64,000 bases of DNA from Aurantiochytrium sp. KH105 (GCA_003116975.1 BGKB01000104.1:62001-126000), one strand, 5' to 3'. Numbered from the stretch's first letter, positions 49,301 to 59,429 are shown. Notes: a model not told the origin generated them from the letters alone. Translations and numbers: made by a program.

Positions 49301-51162
49301 ATAAGGTGCAAGCCATTTCGGCAGCGGCCGCAACAGAAGCCGTGTCTGCCATCAGCGAGTACCTAGGCGGTCCCAAGCGGCCTGGGGCCGCGCAGACCAA
49401 CGTTTCCTTTGGAGAGTTTGCTCAGTGGTATGCCGAGGGAGGTGGGTGCGAGCGCATCCCATGGGTGGAGCTCTACGACCTGGCCAAGTGGCCGCTGGGA
49501 GGATCAGGCATGACGGCAGTGAGTGGACAAGGGAGCGGACTTGCAGCATCTGGAGGTCAGTCGGGGGAAAACGAAGAATGGCAGCGATTGTCTGACGAGG
49601 TGATTTTACATTTCAATATCGGCGGCGATGCAGACGTCGCGCTCGGCATCTCGAGACGCGACGCGTACTTTGTTCGCGAGGTGGCAGATCTCTCGGGTCT
49701 GCGGCTCATGACGGCTGAGAGCTTGTACGGCCACCTGTTGCAGTACTCGGTGCGCAGAGGCGGGCTGCCGGTCCTCCGCATGGAGAGCTTCATGGCGATG
49801 GTGAACGATCTCTTGGACCGTGCCCCTGAGCAGCCTGCTGCGGTACGCCAACGTTTGATGCGGGCGTTCATCACGTTGTTTGGTCTCTTCGAAACGCAGG
49901 CGTCCGTGGGGCGTGGCGCCGTTCGTGCCAACGCTCTATTTGCTGGTTTGCTCTTTTTTGCGGCGGGACGCAAGAGCGACAAATTCAGTCTAGCGTTTTC
50001 AAGTTTTGATGAAGACGAGGACGGGGCGCTCACGCGGGCGCAGCTGCATAGCTTCCTGCTTGCCTTCCTCATGGGTTTGCGCGTGCTTCCAGTATGCAGC
50101 GGCAAGCGAGCAGGGCCCGTGGCGCACGACGACGCGGCGGACCTTGAGCAGCTTTCTGAAGCCACTGTGCTTCTTGCCGGTGCGATTTTAACCCAGACCG
50201 CGGCGCGACGCGCGCACTCTGGCGCAATCAGCTTTGAGGAGTTTTGTGCTTGGTATTCTGCGGGGGGCAGTCATCACATGGCGTGGCTGGAGCTCTTGGA
50301 TTTGCGAAAATGGCAGCATGCTCTGGACTTTGGCACGACCTTGAATAGTAGCGGAGAGAGCCCACGGCGCAAGTCGAATGGTACGGACGAGGGCGCAGCT
50401 CAACTTGGGGAGGTGTCCATTGATGATGGAGACGCCGATGTAATTTTCCGCTTTGTTTTGACATCACGGGGTGACATCATGGAGTTTCGGCGGCAAGACG
50501 TTGCACAGCTGCACAAGCTGCTCGCAATTTCGGAGCTGCATAGGCAGGAGGCATCTAGCGTTTACAAAGTTCTTGCGTTTGCAGGCGAGCGCGTCGCGGG
50601 CGAGCGCGTCAAAGATTCTGATGTTGCACCGCTTGTACTGAGCAGAGCCGCTTTCCAGCAGGTGATTCGGCAGCTCATTCCGGGGAATCGACTGTCCGAG
50701 GAAGACAAGCGGGGGTTTTCGGTGCTGTTTGCGAGCATCTTTGCAGCCTTTGACCGTTCGTCAAGTACCCAGATTCCACTGGTCGAATTTGCCTGTGGAT
50801 TTACGGTTCTCGCCAAGGGGTCCAAGAGCGATAAGCTCGCCCACGCCTTTGACCGCTTTGATCGACTCCGGACGGGATATCTCTCGGGGTCCATGTTTCG
50901 TCAGTTCCTCAGCAGTTTCTTGACCTTTTTGCTTGCTCTCAATGAAGAGGCGTGTCGGCAACCTGCGGGCAAAGTCTGGGCAATGGTGGACCGGTCCGTG
51001 GATGAGATCGCTGCGCGTGTGTTCGCGGATCTTGGTTTGGACGAGAAGCGGGGCCCTGGCATAACGTTTCGCCAGATTGCTGACTGGTATACTCAGGAAG
51101 GCGGCCACGAGGTGATGCCCTGGCTCGAACTTCTCTCCGTGTCCAAGTGGCCGCTTCTGTGA
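46321..51162 (+). CDS. Five-repeat EF-hand scaffold protein
   Basis: The 1613-residue protein starts with a beta-grasp-like domain (about 1-77, PB1- or ubiquitin-like by eye) and then five copies of a module of about 270-380 residues. Each copy has a small N-terminal helical part, a pair of EF-hand-like motifs around a conserved LxxGxxxLAxGxKSDKLxxAFxxFD stretch, and a closing ExxxWYxxxGHxxxPWLELxDLxKWP block. Calcium loops: 271-282 DTDQDGSLHFGQ, 650-661 DTDGDGAIDSIG, 958-969 DRDRDGALTQRE, 1230-1241 DEDEDGALTRAQ and 1514-1525 DRLRTGYLSGSM. Only the third has the full set including Glu at position 12; the fifth is degenerate. The closest familiar folds are calcineurin-B/neuronal-calcium-sensor modules. 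An Asp/Glu-rich spacer lies at about 455-515. Function is unknown; a multivalent calcium-responsive scaffold is an inference. I begin at the ATG at 46321 because the frame upstream is the AAAGC repeat. Confidence 0.85.
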   Translation: MASGYLVCAWRGREATLPLYGDPERLVQHCAAAFGVRAEDVIGFAMDNTLYPASLVGRKGAAGFGGRRMNLVVKLTHDEEGDAGRAQREPEAVARHAHRNGRRAAGLTVAPRGSQPSPLSSQSQFLRKVSTTKKAPLTSTPRERRSLRYSLVGNQSVLVTKKDLIAVRLMRQALEGLSLSASALMDLFSFESQDLLSKTYYTEIVEEHLCPAGVGSPTQCAQIRGLLLRAFYALDVFGEERVPVREVLCGLIMLTSGELELKFAYMFQLFDTDQDGSLHFGQLARILRALLTFALAFSDGMSRLPSRYVYSLVDETCEAALQTLPAETDANVSLRPFWEWYSTIGHNLMPWVELYESDINVANALRWLAKLDPFAENSTVAPPAIVALMSEGVATSPLRRQRGARRARTPTSRAAAVAVASPPPASPSRLRSLGPNNSFLLSSDGDDSDAIRFDRRTWKGKIARDESDSDDGGTGAGENDDDEVNGDYDDSSEEDGAVDSADPLLDGSPEAQLEGDAQTLPLFRFALCEDKELVLMPIDAELVDLIVSTTRISDTGAEQMYSLFLNAVASQPGPDLSKECFDECIRELVPGELLGKQEQRYLSYTFSTFFYAFDRASEDRVPTDEFLSGFMLLASGSKSQKLSLAFSLFDTDGDGAIDSIGLVRYLRSFLTFLFALQKDAPKLDAEEIYTTIDRTGVEVARAVYEHLGKTDTDTVSFEEFGEWYNHEGHEAVPWLELVDLGKWPIQRNKSASAAASSSAMPSSSGKTAQDVNGESVGPAGERLVFLVPLRASATRDTANRASLSIMTSDVDCIENLLRCTRLDEADADEIYAALLRASRGSDITIHRDAFIRAVREMVRSIAVAGAESSNEGKQGERPGRRRNKPEDAAGRQRNDAAKEEAEMVALFSSVEDRLRRFFKLFETNSPARAATDQLACALSLLAQGNKSDKLAVGFALFDRDRDGALTQRELVQFLTALLLGLHGLTSVLEREGLNKVQAISAAAATEAVSAISEYLGGPKRPGAAQTNVSFGEFAQWYAEGGGCERIPWVELYDLAKWPLGGSGMTAVSGQGSGLAASGGQSGENEEWQRLSDEVILHFNIGGDADVALGISRRDAYFVREVADLSGLRLMTAESLYGHLLQYSVRRGGLPVLRMESFMAMVNDLLDRAPEQPAAVRQRLMRAFITLFGLFETQASVGRGAVRANALFAGLLFFAAGRKSDKFSLAFSSFDEDEDGALTRAQLHSFLLAFLMGLRVLPVCSGKRAGPVAHDDAADLEQLSEATVLLAGAILTQTAARRAHSGAISFEEFCAWYSAGGSHHMAWLELLDLRKWQHALDFGTTLNSSGESPRRKSNGTDEGAAQLGEVSIDDGDADVIFRFVLTSRGDIMEFRRQDVAQLHKLLAISELHRQEASSVYKVLAFAGERVAGERVKDSDVAPLVLSRAAFQQVIRQLIPGNRLSEEDKRGFSVLFASIFAAFDRSSSTQIPLVEFACGFTVLAKGSKSDKLAHAFDRFDRLRTGYLSGSMFRQFLSSFLTFLLALNEEACRQPAGKVWAMVDRSVDEIAARVFADLGLDEKRGPGITFRQIADWYTQEGGHEVMPWLELLSVSKWPLL

Positions 51163-51576
51163 TGTTCGCATCATTGTGTTCGCAGGGGAAAGATTACTTT
51201 TGGTGAAAGAAATGGGATGGAAAATGGAATCGCTCCTCTTTGATTGGCAACTGCGTAAAAGAAAAAAGATAGAATATAATTCATATTTTATTGGCCCCCT
51301 TCCCCCCCCCCCCCCACCATGGCGGAACGACTTTTCTTACAAAGGAAAAACAGGAAGTTGAGAGAATGAGAGGGAGATGCCGTCGTACGTCGTGCCTGGG
51401 AGGACTCTTTCACTCTCTTGAATACTAGCGCCTCCTATACACTGACTGACAGATCTATTCTTGTTTTAGTATGCCACTTTCGAAACCTGCTCTGGTAGTG
51501 GACTCAGTATCGTGTGTAGATACAAGAATTTTTCCCACTGGTGGTTGCGCGCAAACAGCACGAGTAGCAATCTTGC
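51163..51576. other. Spacer before the transposase-protease gene, with a C14 run
   Basis: About 410 bases of lower G+C than the flanks. It has C14 at 51302-51315, CTGA repeats near 51440 and a short palindromic CGTCGTACGTCGT region near 51380. I could not find a sequence here that is inverted at the 3' side of the transposase gene, so no terminal inverted repeat is called. Confidence 0.5.
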
Positions 51577-54500
51577 ATGATGGACGACTTCGTGACGCCT
51601 GACGTCTTTGCGGAGGCCTTTGGGGAGCCTGAACAAGACGGCGATGCGGAGATTGCCGGAAACGATGATGCACCTGCTCGTTGGAAGCGCGTCCGTCCCT
51701 CCGAACGCGACTTCATGGAGACTTGCATCAAGGAGGTGGAGGCGATGAGTGATGAGAAGGCTCTTCAACGTTTCTGCACAAACAACGACCGCTCCTGGGT
51801 TTTTTGGCCATCAAGACGCGGGAGTCAACCAGAGAAAGACCAATTCATGACCCGGGCAGTCGGCCTATGGTGGCCGTGGAAGATGTTCGAGGAAATGCAA
51901 GGGCGAAGCATCGTTTGCCCCAAGTGCGGGCGAAGCGTCAGTCGCGCCAAGGGCACATGGGTTCCCCTTGATGAAGTTCGGGAGGTAATCTCCTTCTCCT
52001 CCACATGGCTTCTTCTTGGGCGTGAGTACCGCTGTCCTGCCGCCAATTGCAATGCCTCTTTCCGGAACACCGGCGAGAGGTTCTTGAAGCAGTGCCCGGA
52101 GTTGACCCGTCGTCGCTTCTCCATCATTTTGCGACGAAGATTGGCAATCGAACGTGCCGTGGCGCAGTTCATCCACCCATTATGGGTGACAAACGCGCAA
52201 GCCGCCTTTGATTTGCTTCTCGGGGCACACGTGCGCGAGTACGAACGCGTTCGGGAAGCATATCTTTTGCACTGGGTCGCAACCGCGTTACCTCGCGCCT
52301 CCAACAGCAATTCCAACCGAGCCATAGGTCCAGGCCTTATTGCCTCGTCAACGAGCAAGGAAAAGAGGATGGAACTTGAGTCTGCATCACACGGGCCACA
52401 GTTTACAAAACAACAAGCCGAGACGATGATCAACCTAGAGGCATGGGAAACGATTCGCTCCAAAAGAAAAGAGGAAAGGAAGAAGGTGAAGGCGGTTGTT
52501 GTGTCTTGCGGAACTGATGAGAATGGCGAAAATGTCATCCGCCCAATACGCGCAGTCGAGATTCTCGAGCAGTGGACGGATGACTTCATTGGCACAGCCA
52601 GCCTTGACTGGATGAAGAACAATGTCGCTTCCTTGGTCAAGAGGCATCAAGCGAAAAAATCGAATGCTTCAACGAAGAAAGCAAAGGGGCAACAGCCTAT
52701 CAAGAGTCAACACTACAGACTTCGCATGAGATCGATTCGAAAGGCAGTGGAAACATTTTGGAAGAAGAACATGCAAGGAATGACAGTACATCAAGTTCGA
52801 AATTTGCTTCTAGAAGGAACGTTGCGCGAGCAACAGAACGAAGCGACGATAGCTCTTGGAGAGCAAAGTAGGCAGAACAAGGAGGTGAACGAAGCGTCTG
52901 ACTCACGAGTACGTACGGGGAAGGCGGAGCTCCCTCCGCACTTTGGGCCCTACACAGATCCCGACGGGTACAACGGTTTACGCTTCAGCAGGTCATTCAT
53001 GAACGCCATTCAGTTTGAGTTGTACGAGGACGAAGCACGTCCCATGCTTCGTGAGATTGCCAGTGTGCCAGCGAGGGTTTTGCGTATTGATTGTACAATC
53101 GACGTTGCGAGAAAGGTGTCCGTGGAGCTCAAGAATGAAAACAATCTCTCTGAACGCATCCAGCCATTTCGCGCTCTCCTGACCGTTGTCAATGAGCACA
53201 ACCAAGCATGCTTTTATCGAGGTCTTCGTGGTGGAGAAAATTTGGGAAGAGAGACCTATCGCGCACTTCGTTCGTTCAAAAGCATGCGCGAAACGTTTGA
53301 TCCAGCGTATCGTCCATCGGTCATCTACTCGGACAAGTGTTGCTCAGAGCGGAACTCTCTCCAGAGTATCTGGAAAGGAACGCCTGTCAAGCTCGATGCG
53401 TTCCACTGGCTGGCAAGGTGGGAACCAATTATGCAGGTGGGAAAGTCGCACATTTTACGCAAGCTCTTCATACGCGCGATGAGCAATGCTCTGTTCGTTC
53501 CTGATGTAAGTCTACTACGCGAGAAGACGCCAAATGGCGACTTTTGCCAGATGACGTGTAAGCTGCAAAGCGAGACACCGCGTAAAGTCCCTCGACCCTC
53601 AATTCTAAAGGAGCGCGTGCGTGCCGTGCTCATCATGTTTGTCGACTCCGACTCGCTCGCAGAGAGGCAGAACAGAATCCACTTCCTCTATCGCGTCTGC
53701 CCTTCGGATACCTCCCCAGTGCAGGAAGACTCAAGCGAAGATACTCTGCGCGCTCTGCGAGCGCAGCATCCGTCGCTTGAAAACGATGGCACGAATCTGC
53801 TGCGGACGCTCGAGGAGGTCTCTTCGCAACAAGCACGGAAGCTCTTTGCTTCAAAGATTTCTGTCAGAGGCAAGAGACAAACCTGGGAAAGCTTTGTGCA
53901 AACAATGATGTCTCACGTCACACAAGGCTGTTTGAGTGACCCTGAAGGCGTCTCTCTCCATACCGCGTGGCCCTGCGGTCGCGGGTTTTTCACGGCGCGA
54001 GGAACGAACGACAATGGACGTCTAAATATGGCCTACAACACCGCGTTTGGTAACCGCCCGCTTGGCCTTGTGAGAGCAGACATGGTTCTCCTCCACACGA
54101 CGGCAAGGCACAACCGTTCGAGCACAGCCAGACTTCGCGGCGAGCCAATTGGCGTGTACCTGCAAGGGTCTCCTGCGCATCGATTACGTTGCAATGCTCT
54201 GGTCCAGGAGGCATTTCCAGACCATCCGCTCCCTTACCCCAAGGCAGTGCTCCCTGTTGCCCTCGATGTCGGCCTCGAGCTTGGATTGAGCCTTCTTCCC
54301 GCTCTCGGGTCGCGCGCGCAAGCGGAATCGACTTCAGAGTCAACGCGGGATCTTGGCTTCTTCCAACTGCCTCGAGTTGCAGTCTCAGCACGTGCCGCAT
54401 CAAGCAGCGCGCTCGAGATGATCTGGGCGTCTCTCGTGTCGCTTTGTCTACAAGACAGTACCTTGGCGAGTGCCGCGGCAAATTTGATCCTCAAGCCGAC

Positions 54501-56970
54501 AGCCAGCGAATCCATGGCCTCTGACATACGAGGAATCTTTGGCGCCAAGGTCGCAGCGAGGTTTGTGCAAGAGCAGAAGCGAGCGCACGAGGAAAAGCAC
54601 GGCTCAAATCCGAGTGAATCAGAGATCATCACGAGCTTTGTGAAGTTTTTGGCGACTAAGTTGGTGCGCAAGGTGATGCTCGAAGTCGTCGAGGTGGACA
54701 ATGACAGTAACGCCGTCCAAGTGCGGAAAATCGAATCCGGGAAACCACCACAACAAGGTCGCGGTCGCCCAGCATCGAGGCTGCTTCAGGTATTCATCGC
54801 CAGGCTCGGCGTCTCAATCTCAACCATCTCAGCTACGGGGAATCGGAAAAATATCGAAGCACTTGATAGTGTGGCTGCATCGAATGCAACGCGACAACGG
54901 CAGGCAGGTGCGAGCGTGGCTGCGCGCGAGGGCGCAGACGCGACGGACGAAGGCCCCTTCGCCCACAGCGAAGCCCCTTTGGGTGTCGCGCACGGGGACT
55001 CGGACTGTCTTCCTAACATCCATGTGACGCTTCACGACGCCAACGATGCTGAAGGCCACGCTGGGTGGGTGGCCTTGGCTTCAAGCTTTCAAGACCTACT
55101 TCGGCCCAATCGCGGGCAGCAATCAGTACCTTTATCGACTTTGCCTCTGACAAGGAGCGCGCCTGCCTCATGGGACCCTCCGGCGCAAACGTCCAAGCGT
55201 CCGCGTGGGGTACCACCTCTTGGAAGAGATGCTCTGACAGGCTCATTGCCCCTTCGCAACACGCGCAAGGGCATCGACGAACGTGAACGTGCCGAACAAG
55301 ATCTTTTTCGGCTTCTCCAAGCAAGGTACGGCTTCGAGGTTGATGCCAACGCGAACTCGGAGAAGTCATTTACCAAGATGGCATTGATGTGGAATTCGAT
55401 TGTCAACTACCCTATCCTACTTGGCAGTGACATGTACAGATTCATTAACAAGGGGCTGCGATACAAGAACGTATCGGAGCTACGGGATTATGCACGGTTC
55501 AAGCGCCAGCACTCTCAGATACCTTTCGACAAGAGGCGCGACCCCAAGAATGCCAGCAGCGAGCTTCTGATGAAGGATGCCATGTCAGTTGAAGCGCAAG
55601 TCCCAGAGGAACCTGTCATTTCTGCAGCCCAGCAGAAACAGCTTCAGCGCTTGAATTTCCTTCTCGCAAATCTCAACCCAGATCTTCGAGACGTCTTGCT
55701 CCAGGACATCTTTGGTCGGCCTCGACACCTTGGGTCGTTGGACGACACTGACTTGGGAGCGACGGGACTGTCTCCACTCCGTTTGCTACATAAGATGCCG
55801 CAAGTCCCCATTGGAACGATTGCGAGTATTGTGGAGGCCTCGAATCAGATAGCAGCCCGAGCCGGACAGGAATGGCGAACCGCAGAGAAGTTGAGTTCGA
55901 GGTTGTTCTGTTCTTCTTGCAAGCGCCGGCGCCTGAATAAAGGCCACGAGGGTGTACCTTTCGGGATTAGTGGAGGTTGTACCCTTGATCAGGTGATCTA
56001 CACTCGGCATGCCCTTTGCAATTTCCCTCGCCGTTTCTTTGAGGACTTTCCAGTTTATACGGTCAATACGGATGGTGAGCTCTCTGCTGCCCAATTTCGC
56101 CAAATCGAGACTTTCAAGCAGGCTTTGGCCAAGATTTGCAACATCCTCGGAGATGCTACAGATCTAGTCTTTTCCTTAGCTCGAGCCCCATCTGCGGCTT
56201 ATTCTCGTTCATGCATTGACGACCCCGAGGCCCTGCGCGTTAGCCTTCTCCAAGACCTTGTTGGTGACGGGCCCACACAATGGGTGAGCAACACGATCGT
56301 CGACGTCTTCATGAAGGTTCTGGCTGCTCGGGAGCACTACAAGCCAGACTCGATTTCGAGAAGGGCCATTTTCGTGTATGAAGGAGGCTGTCACTTCGAC
56401 GAGCATGCCTGGCGAGTGACTTTGAAAAGGTGGTCCAAGACTGGTCAAGAATTCGAGAAAATGTTCGATGGAAGTCCGATCGATGTGACTGGCAAAGCTG
56501 AGATTGTCATCAAGCCGGTCCTACACGGAGCCCATTGGGGCCTCATTTATCTTGACCTGAAGTCGAAGGCTCTCTTCGTGTACGACCCGCGGAACGCTCT
56601 TGCGGCTCAGTCAAACTTCACCAAGAAACTGAGTGACTGCGCCATCAGCCTCGGGAAGGTTGTCCTAAAGTCAGAAGGTGAACCAGTGCTTCGTTATGGC
56701 TTTCAAGGTGTGGAAAACAATACAGACTGCGGCATTTTCGTCATGGGCGTCATCAATGCGCTTCTTACCCTTCCTGACGAAGTCAGCAAGGTTCATGAGA
56801 AGGTTCAGCCGAAATCTGGCCATTCTACGCTCGATAATGTCCGGAAAGGCATCGCTTTGACATTTGCGGACATATTAAATGATGCTGTCAATCTAGAAGA
56901 GGCTAAAGTTGCAGAATCACGCGATGCCCTTGTCCAATCCTTCATTCAAGTTCAGCGCAATGAATCCTAG
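51577..56970 (+). mobile_element. DNA-transposon-derived gene: zinc ribbon, DDE-type core and Ulp1-like protease
   Basis: A single open frame of 1797 residues joins three parts. Residues about 75-215 hold a zinc ribbon (C114, C117, C153, C158) with flanking WPWKMF and YRCPAANC features like DUF6729 of transposon-derived proteins. Residues about 470-870 look like an RNase-H-fold transposase core: D505 in VLRIDCTIDVAR, D586 in VIYSDKCC, a VKLDAFHWLARW block, and an ARGTNDNGRLN block at 807-817 where related proteins, as I recall them, have a catalytic Glu but this one has Gly814. Residues about 1560-1770 are a C48 (Ulp1/SENP-type) cysteine protease with His1653-Trp, Asp1670, Gln1710 and Cys1718 (NNTDCGIFV). 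Zisupton/KDZ-type DNA transposons are known to carry Ulp1 domains, so this class fits best. The frame is unbroken, so it is young or kept by selection. It sits between two unrelated host genes. Confidence 0.8.
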
Positions 56971-57286
56971 GATTTAAGACTCATTATAGGCCGAATGAGT
57001 CATACTCATTACGACCCGTTAATTTTAAGGTAAATACTCCTCAATGGTGACAAGACACCCCGTGCTGGAGTAGGTTTATAAAGAAAAGATGATTGACAGT
57101 GAATGAATGGATGAAGTGAATGACAAATTCAGTTTTGGCGGGCGTTGAAGTCCAAAAAAGAAGAAGCAATGAATGAATGAATGAATCAGTGTCTGTTGGA
57201 ATGACAAATTCGGTTATTGAAAGTGCTGAAGGGAAGAAGGCTTTTTGTAGCAATGAATGTTGATGTCTGTTGAAGATATAACCCAC
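56971..57286. other. 3' spacer with stem-loops and an 81-bp imperfect tandem repeat
   Basis: About 315 bases between the transposase stop and the stop of the LTA4H-like gene. It starts with nested hairpins (56978-57010) and continues with GAATGA-rich sequence in which a 17-base string recurs 81 bases apart with one mismatch (57118-57134 and 57199-57215). This could be the transposon's 3' end or just 3' untranslated sequence. Confidence 0.5.
56978..57010. other. Overlapping stem-loops just after the transposase stop
   Basis: GACTCATT (56978-56985) pairs with AATGAGTC (56994-57001), loop 8. The same AATGAGT (56994-57000) can instead pair with ACTCATT (57004-57010), loop 3. The two hairpins are mutually exclusive. 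They begin 8 bases after the stop codon and could be a 3'-end processing signal or part of a subterminal repeat. Confidence 0.6.
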
Positions 57287-59386
57287 TTACTCTTCGAGCC
57301 CGAGGTCGCGCGCGATCATTTTGGCCGCAATGGCATGGTAACCCGCGCGATTTTCTTGAAACGTCTCAATGGCCGTGGCCCTGCCCTTGGGCCCAGCCTG
57401 AAAGAGTTCTCTGTACAGGGGGCGAACGAACTTCATGCGACCCTGCTCGAGAAGGAAGCGTACGACCATCCCAAAGCGGCGCTCGTCTCGCGCTCGAAGG
57501 CAAAGGAGGCACCAGCGGAAGAGAATTTCGCTGTTGCGCGTGGATGAAAAGTTGTACCACTCGTCGACAGCGTCGATGAGCTCGCCCGTGATGAGATCAG
57601 CGTCCGCATTGAGGAGCTCTTCGACGAAAGCAATGAGCTGATCCGCACTCCAGTTCGAGAGGCGTTTCGAGGCCCATGAGGGCGCGGAGCGGTTCTCGAT
57701 CCAATGGGCGGCCGCTTGAGCAACGGCGTCGATGAGAGAACTGTCGAGAGGAGGCTCCCAGTCAGGCATGCCCGTTCCGTGAACCCACTTGTCCCAGTCG
57801 ATGCTGTCGAGTGTGGTGGCAGCGATCTTGTGCTCGCGAAAGTACTCTGTAAAGAAAGAGCGGAACTGTTCCCAGGAGACGGTACCATACTGGAAACGCA
57901 GGACGTAGGCCTTGAGAAACTGTTCGAAATACGTCGGCCCTCCGACGAGGGACTCCAAGTACAACAAGAAGGCAGCACCCTTCTCATAGGGAACCATGGA
58001 AAAGGCGTCATCGGGATCCGCGTCCTCGAGAGGAACGTGAAGCTTCGTAAAGTCATGCTCAGGTCCAAAGAGCGCAACGGAGTCCTTGAGGCGATTCCAT
58101 CCTGCCCGCTGCTTGAGAGATGCCATGCCTGACCCGTAGGTTCTTTCAATGATTCTTCGCTCGATAAAGACCGTGAAACCCTCATTGAGCCAAAAGTCTT
58201 GCCAGGTCGCATTGGTGACGAGATTTCCGGACCAGCTGTGAGCGATTTCGTGCGCAATAATATTGCCGAGGGAGCGGTCACCAGCGAGGAGCGTCGGAGT
58301 GACGAAAGTAAGTGTCGGGTTCTCCATGCCACCATACGGAAAGGACGGCGGGAGCATAAGGAGATCGTATCGGCCCCAAACATAAGGTCCGCAAATGCTT
58401 TCGGCGGTTTGCAGGAATTTTTCTGTGTCGACGAACTCGTATGCGCCGAGATCAACAACAGAAGGTTCCGCCCAGACTCGCGTGCGAGGGCCGATGTCCC
58501 GGGACTCGAGATCGCCCACGGCGAGCGCCACGAGGTACGCCGGAATGGGGACCTCTTGGCGAAAGCAAAAGGTTTTAAAATCTGCCGGCGCGGGGGCAGG
58601 CGGGGCGCCGGCAAAATCAGGGGTCGAGATAGCGCTCATAAGGGCGACGAGCTGCTCTGGGACAGTGATGCGGGCCTCATAGGAGCTTTTGACGGCTGGG
58701 GCGTCTTGGCAGGGAAGCATCGACCGGCAGTGGATTGCCTGGTTTTGGGTGAAAAGGTAAGGGTGAACACGACCGGCGGTTTGCTCGGGAGAAAGCCACT
58801 GGATCGCAGAGCAGGCTTCCCCAGGAGCTGTCTCGTAGGCGACCTCGACACGGACTTCCTGGCCGACCTTGCGCGAGGACGCCGGCAGGCTCACTCGAAG
58901 CGCGGATCCGAAGGCTTTGTGCTTTTCGCCAAAAGAGTAATCTGCAATTTGTCCACTTCGTGTATTCGAGTTGAGAATGCGTACGCCCGTCACCGTGAGC
59001 GAGGACGTGTCGAGGACGAGCTCTGAGGTTCCCTCGCGACGAATGGTGGCATGAAGCACCACGGTCCCGTGCAGGACGCGTCGCTGGAAATCGACCTCGA
59101 GATCGAGTGCCATGTGCGTTACGGCACAGGCATCAAAGTTCGCGAACGAGGTGGGCTCACGGATGCCTTTGGCGATGGGCACGCGCACTGGCCTCCGCAC
59201 GGCCACGGTTTCCGGGTCGGTCTCACGCGTTCCCTCGTTGGCTACGGACCCCGTGCTATATTCTTTGTCAGGCATCCTCTGGGCGCGAAGGTGGCGCTGT
59301 CGCCTGCGCAGCGCGTACAAGGTACCTGCGACGGCGACCACCGTCAGCGCCGCCGCGCCCGCGGCGACAGCCGTTGGTCCGCGCAT
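57287..59386 (-). CDS. LTA4H: Leukotriene A4 hydrolase-like M1 metallopeptidase with N-terminal anchor
   Basis: The 699-residue protein is an M1-family zinc aminopeptidase of the LTA4H/Ape2 group. It has the exopeptidase motif GGMEN (352-356) and the zinc site HEIAH (H379, E380, H383) plus E402 in WLNEGF. The VPYEKG motif keeps the proton-donor Tyr, and DPDDAF keeps the Asp375 equivalent of the human enzyme, but the Tyr378 equivalent is Phe. The C-terminal helical domain (about 560-699) is typical of LTA4H. Unlike the soluble human enzyme (611 residues) there is an extra N-terminus: a hydrophobic helix at about 5-26 followed by RRRQRHLRAQR, which looks like a signal anchor or organelle-targeting signal. 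It should cleave N-terminal residues from peptides; epoxide hydrolase activity on LTA4 is unproven. A start at residue 38 (MPDKEYS) would give a soluble form. Confidence 0.93.
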   Translation of the reverse strand: MRGPTAVAAGAAALTVVAVAGTLYALRRRQRHLRAQRMPDKEYSTGSVANEGTRETDPETVAVRRPVRVPIAKGIREPTSFANFDACAVTHMALDLEVDFQRRVLHGTVVLHATIRREGTSELVLDTSSLTVTGVRILNSNTRSGQIADYSFGEKHKAFGSALRVSLPASSRKVGQEVRVEVAYETAPGEACSAIQWLSPEQTAGRVHPYLFTQNQAIHCRSMLPCQDAPAVKSSYEARITVPEQLVALMSAISTPDFAGAPPAPAPADFKTFCFRQEVPIPAYLVALAVGDLESRDIGPRTRVWAEPSVVDLGAYEFVDTEKFLQTAESICGPYVWGRYDLLMLPPSFPYGGMENPTLTFVTPTLLAGDRSLGNIIAHEIAHSWSGNLVTNATWQDFWLNEGFTVFIERRIIERTYGSGMASLKQRAGWNRLKDSVALFGPEHDFTKLHVPLEDADPDDAFSMVPYEKGAAFLLYLESLVGGPTYFEQFLKAYVLRFQYGTVSWEQFRSFFTEYFREHKIAATTLDSIDWDKWVHGTGMPDWEPPLDSSLIDAVAQAAAHWIENRSAPSWASKRLSNWSADQLIAFVEELLNADADLITGELIDAVDEWYNFSSTRNSEILFRWCLLCLRARDERRFGMVVRFLLEQGRMKFVRPLYRELFQAGPKGRATAIETFQENRAGYHAIAAKMIARDLGLEE

Positions 59387-59429
59387 GGCACTGCAGGTTG
59401 AGCTTGCTTCGCTTTGTTATACCAAGTTG

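Noticed and set aside
51163-57286. Terminal inverted repeats and target-site duplication of the transposase gene
   Set aside because: I compared the two flanks by eye and found no convincing inverted match; element ends therefore remain undefined.
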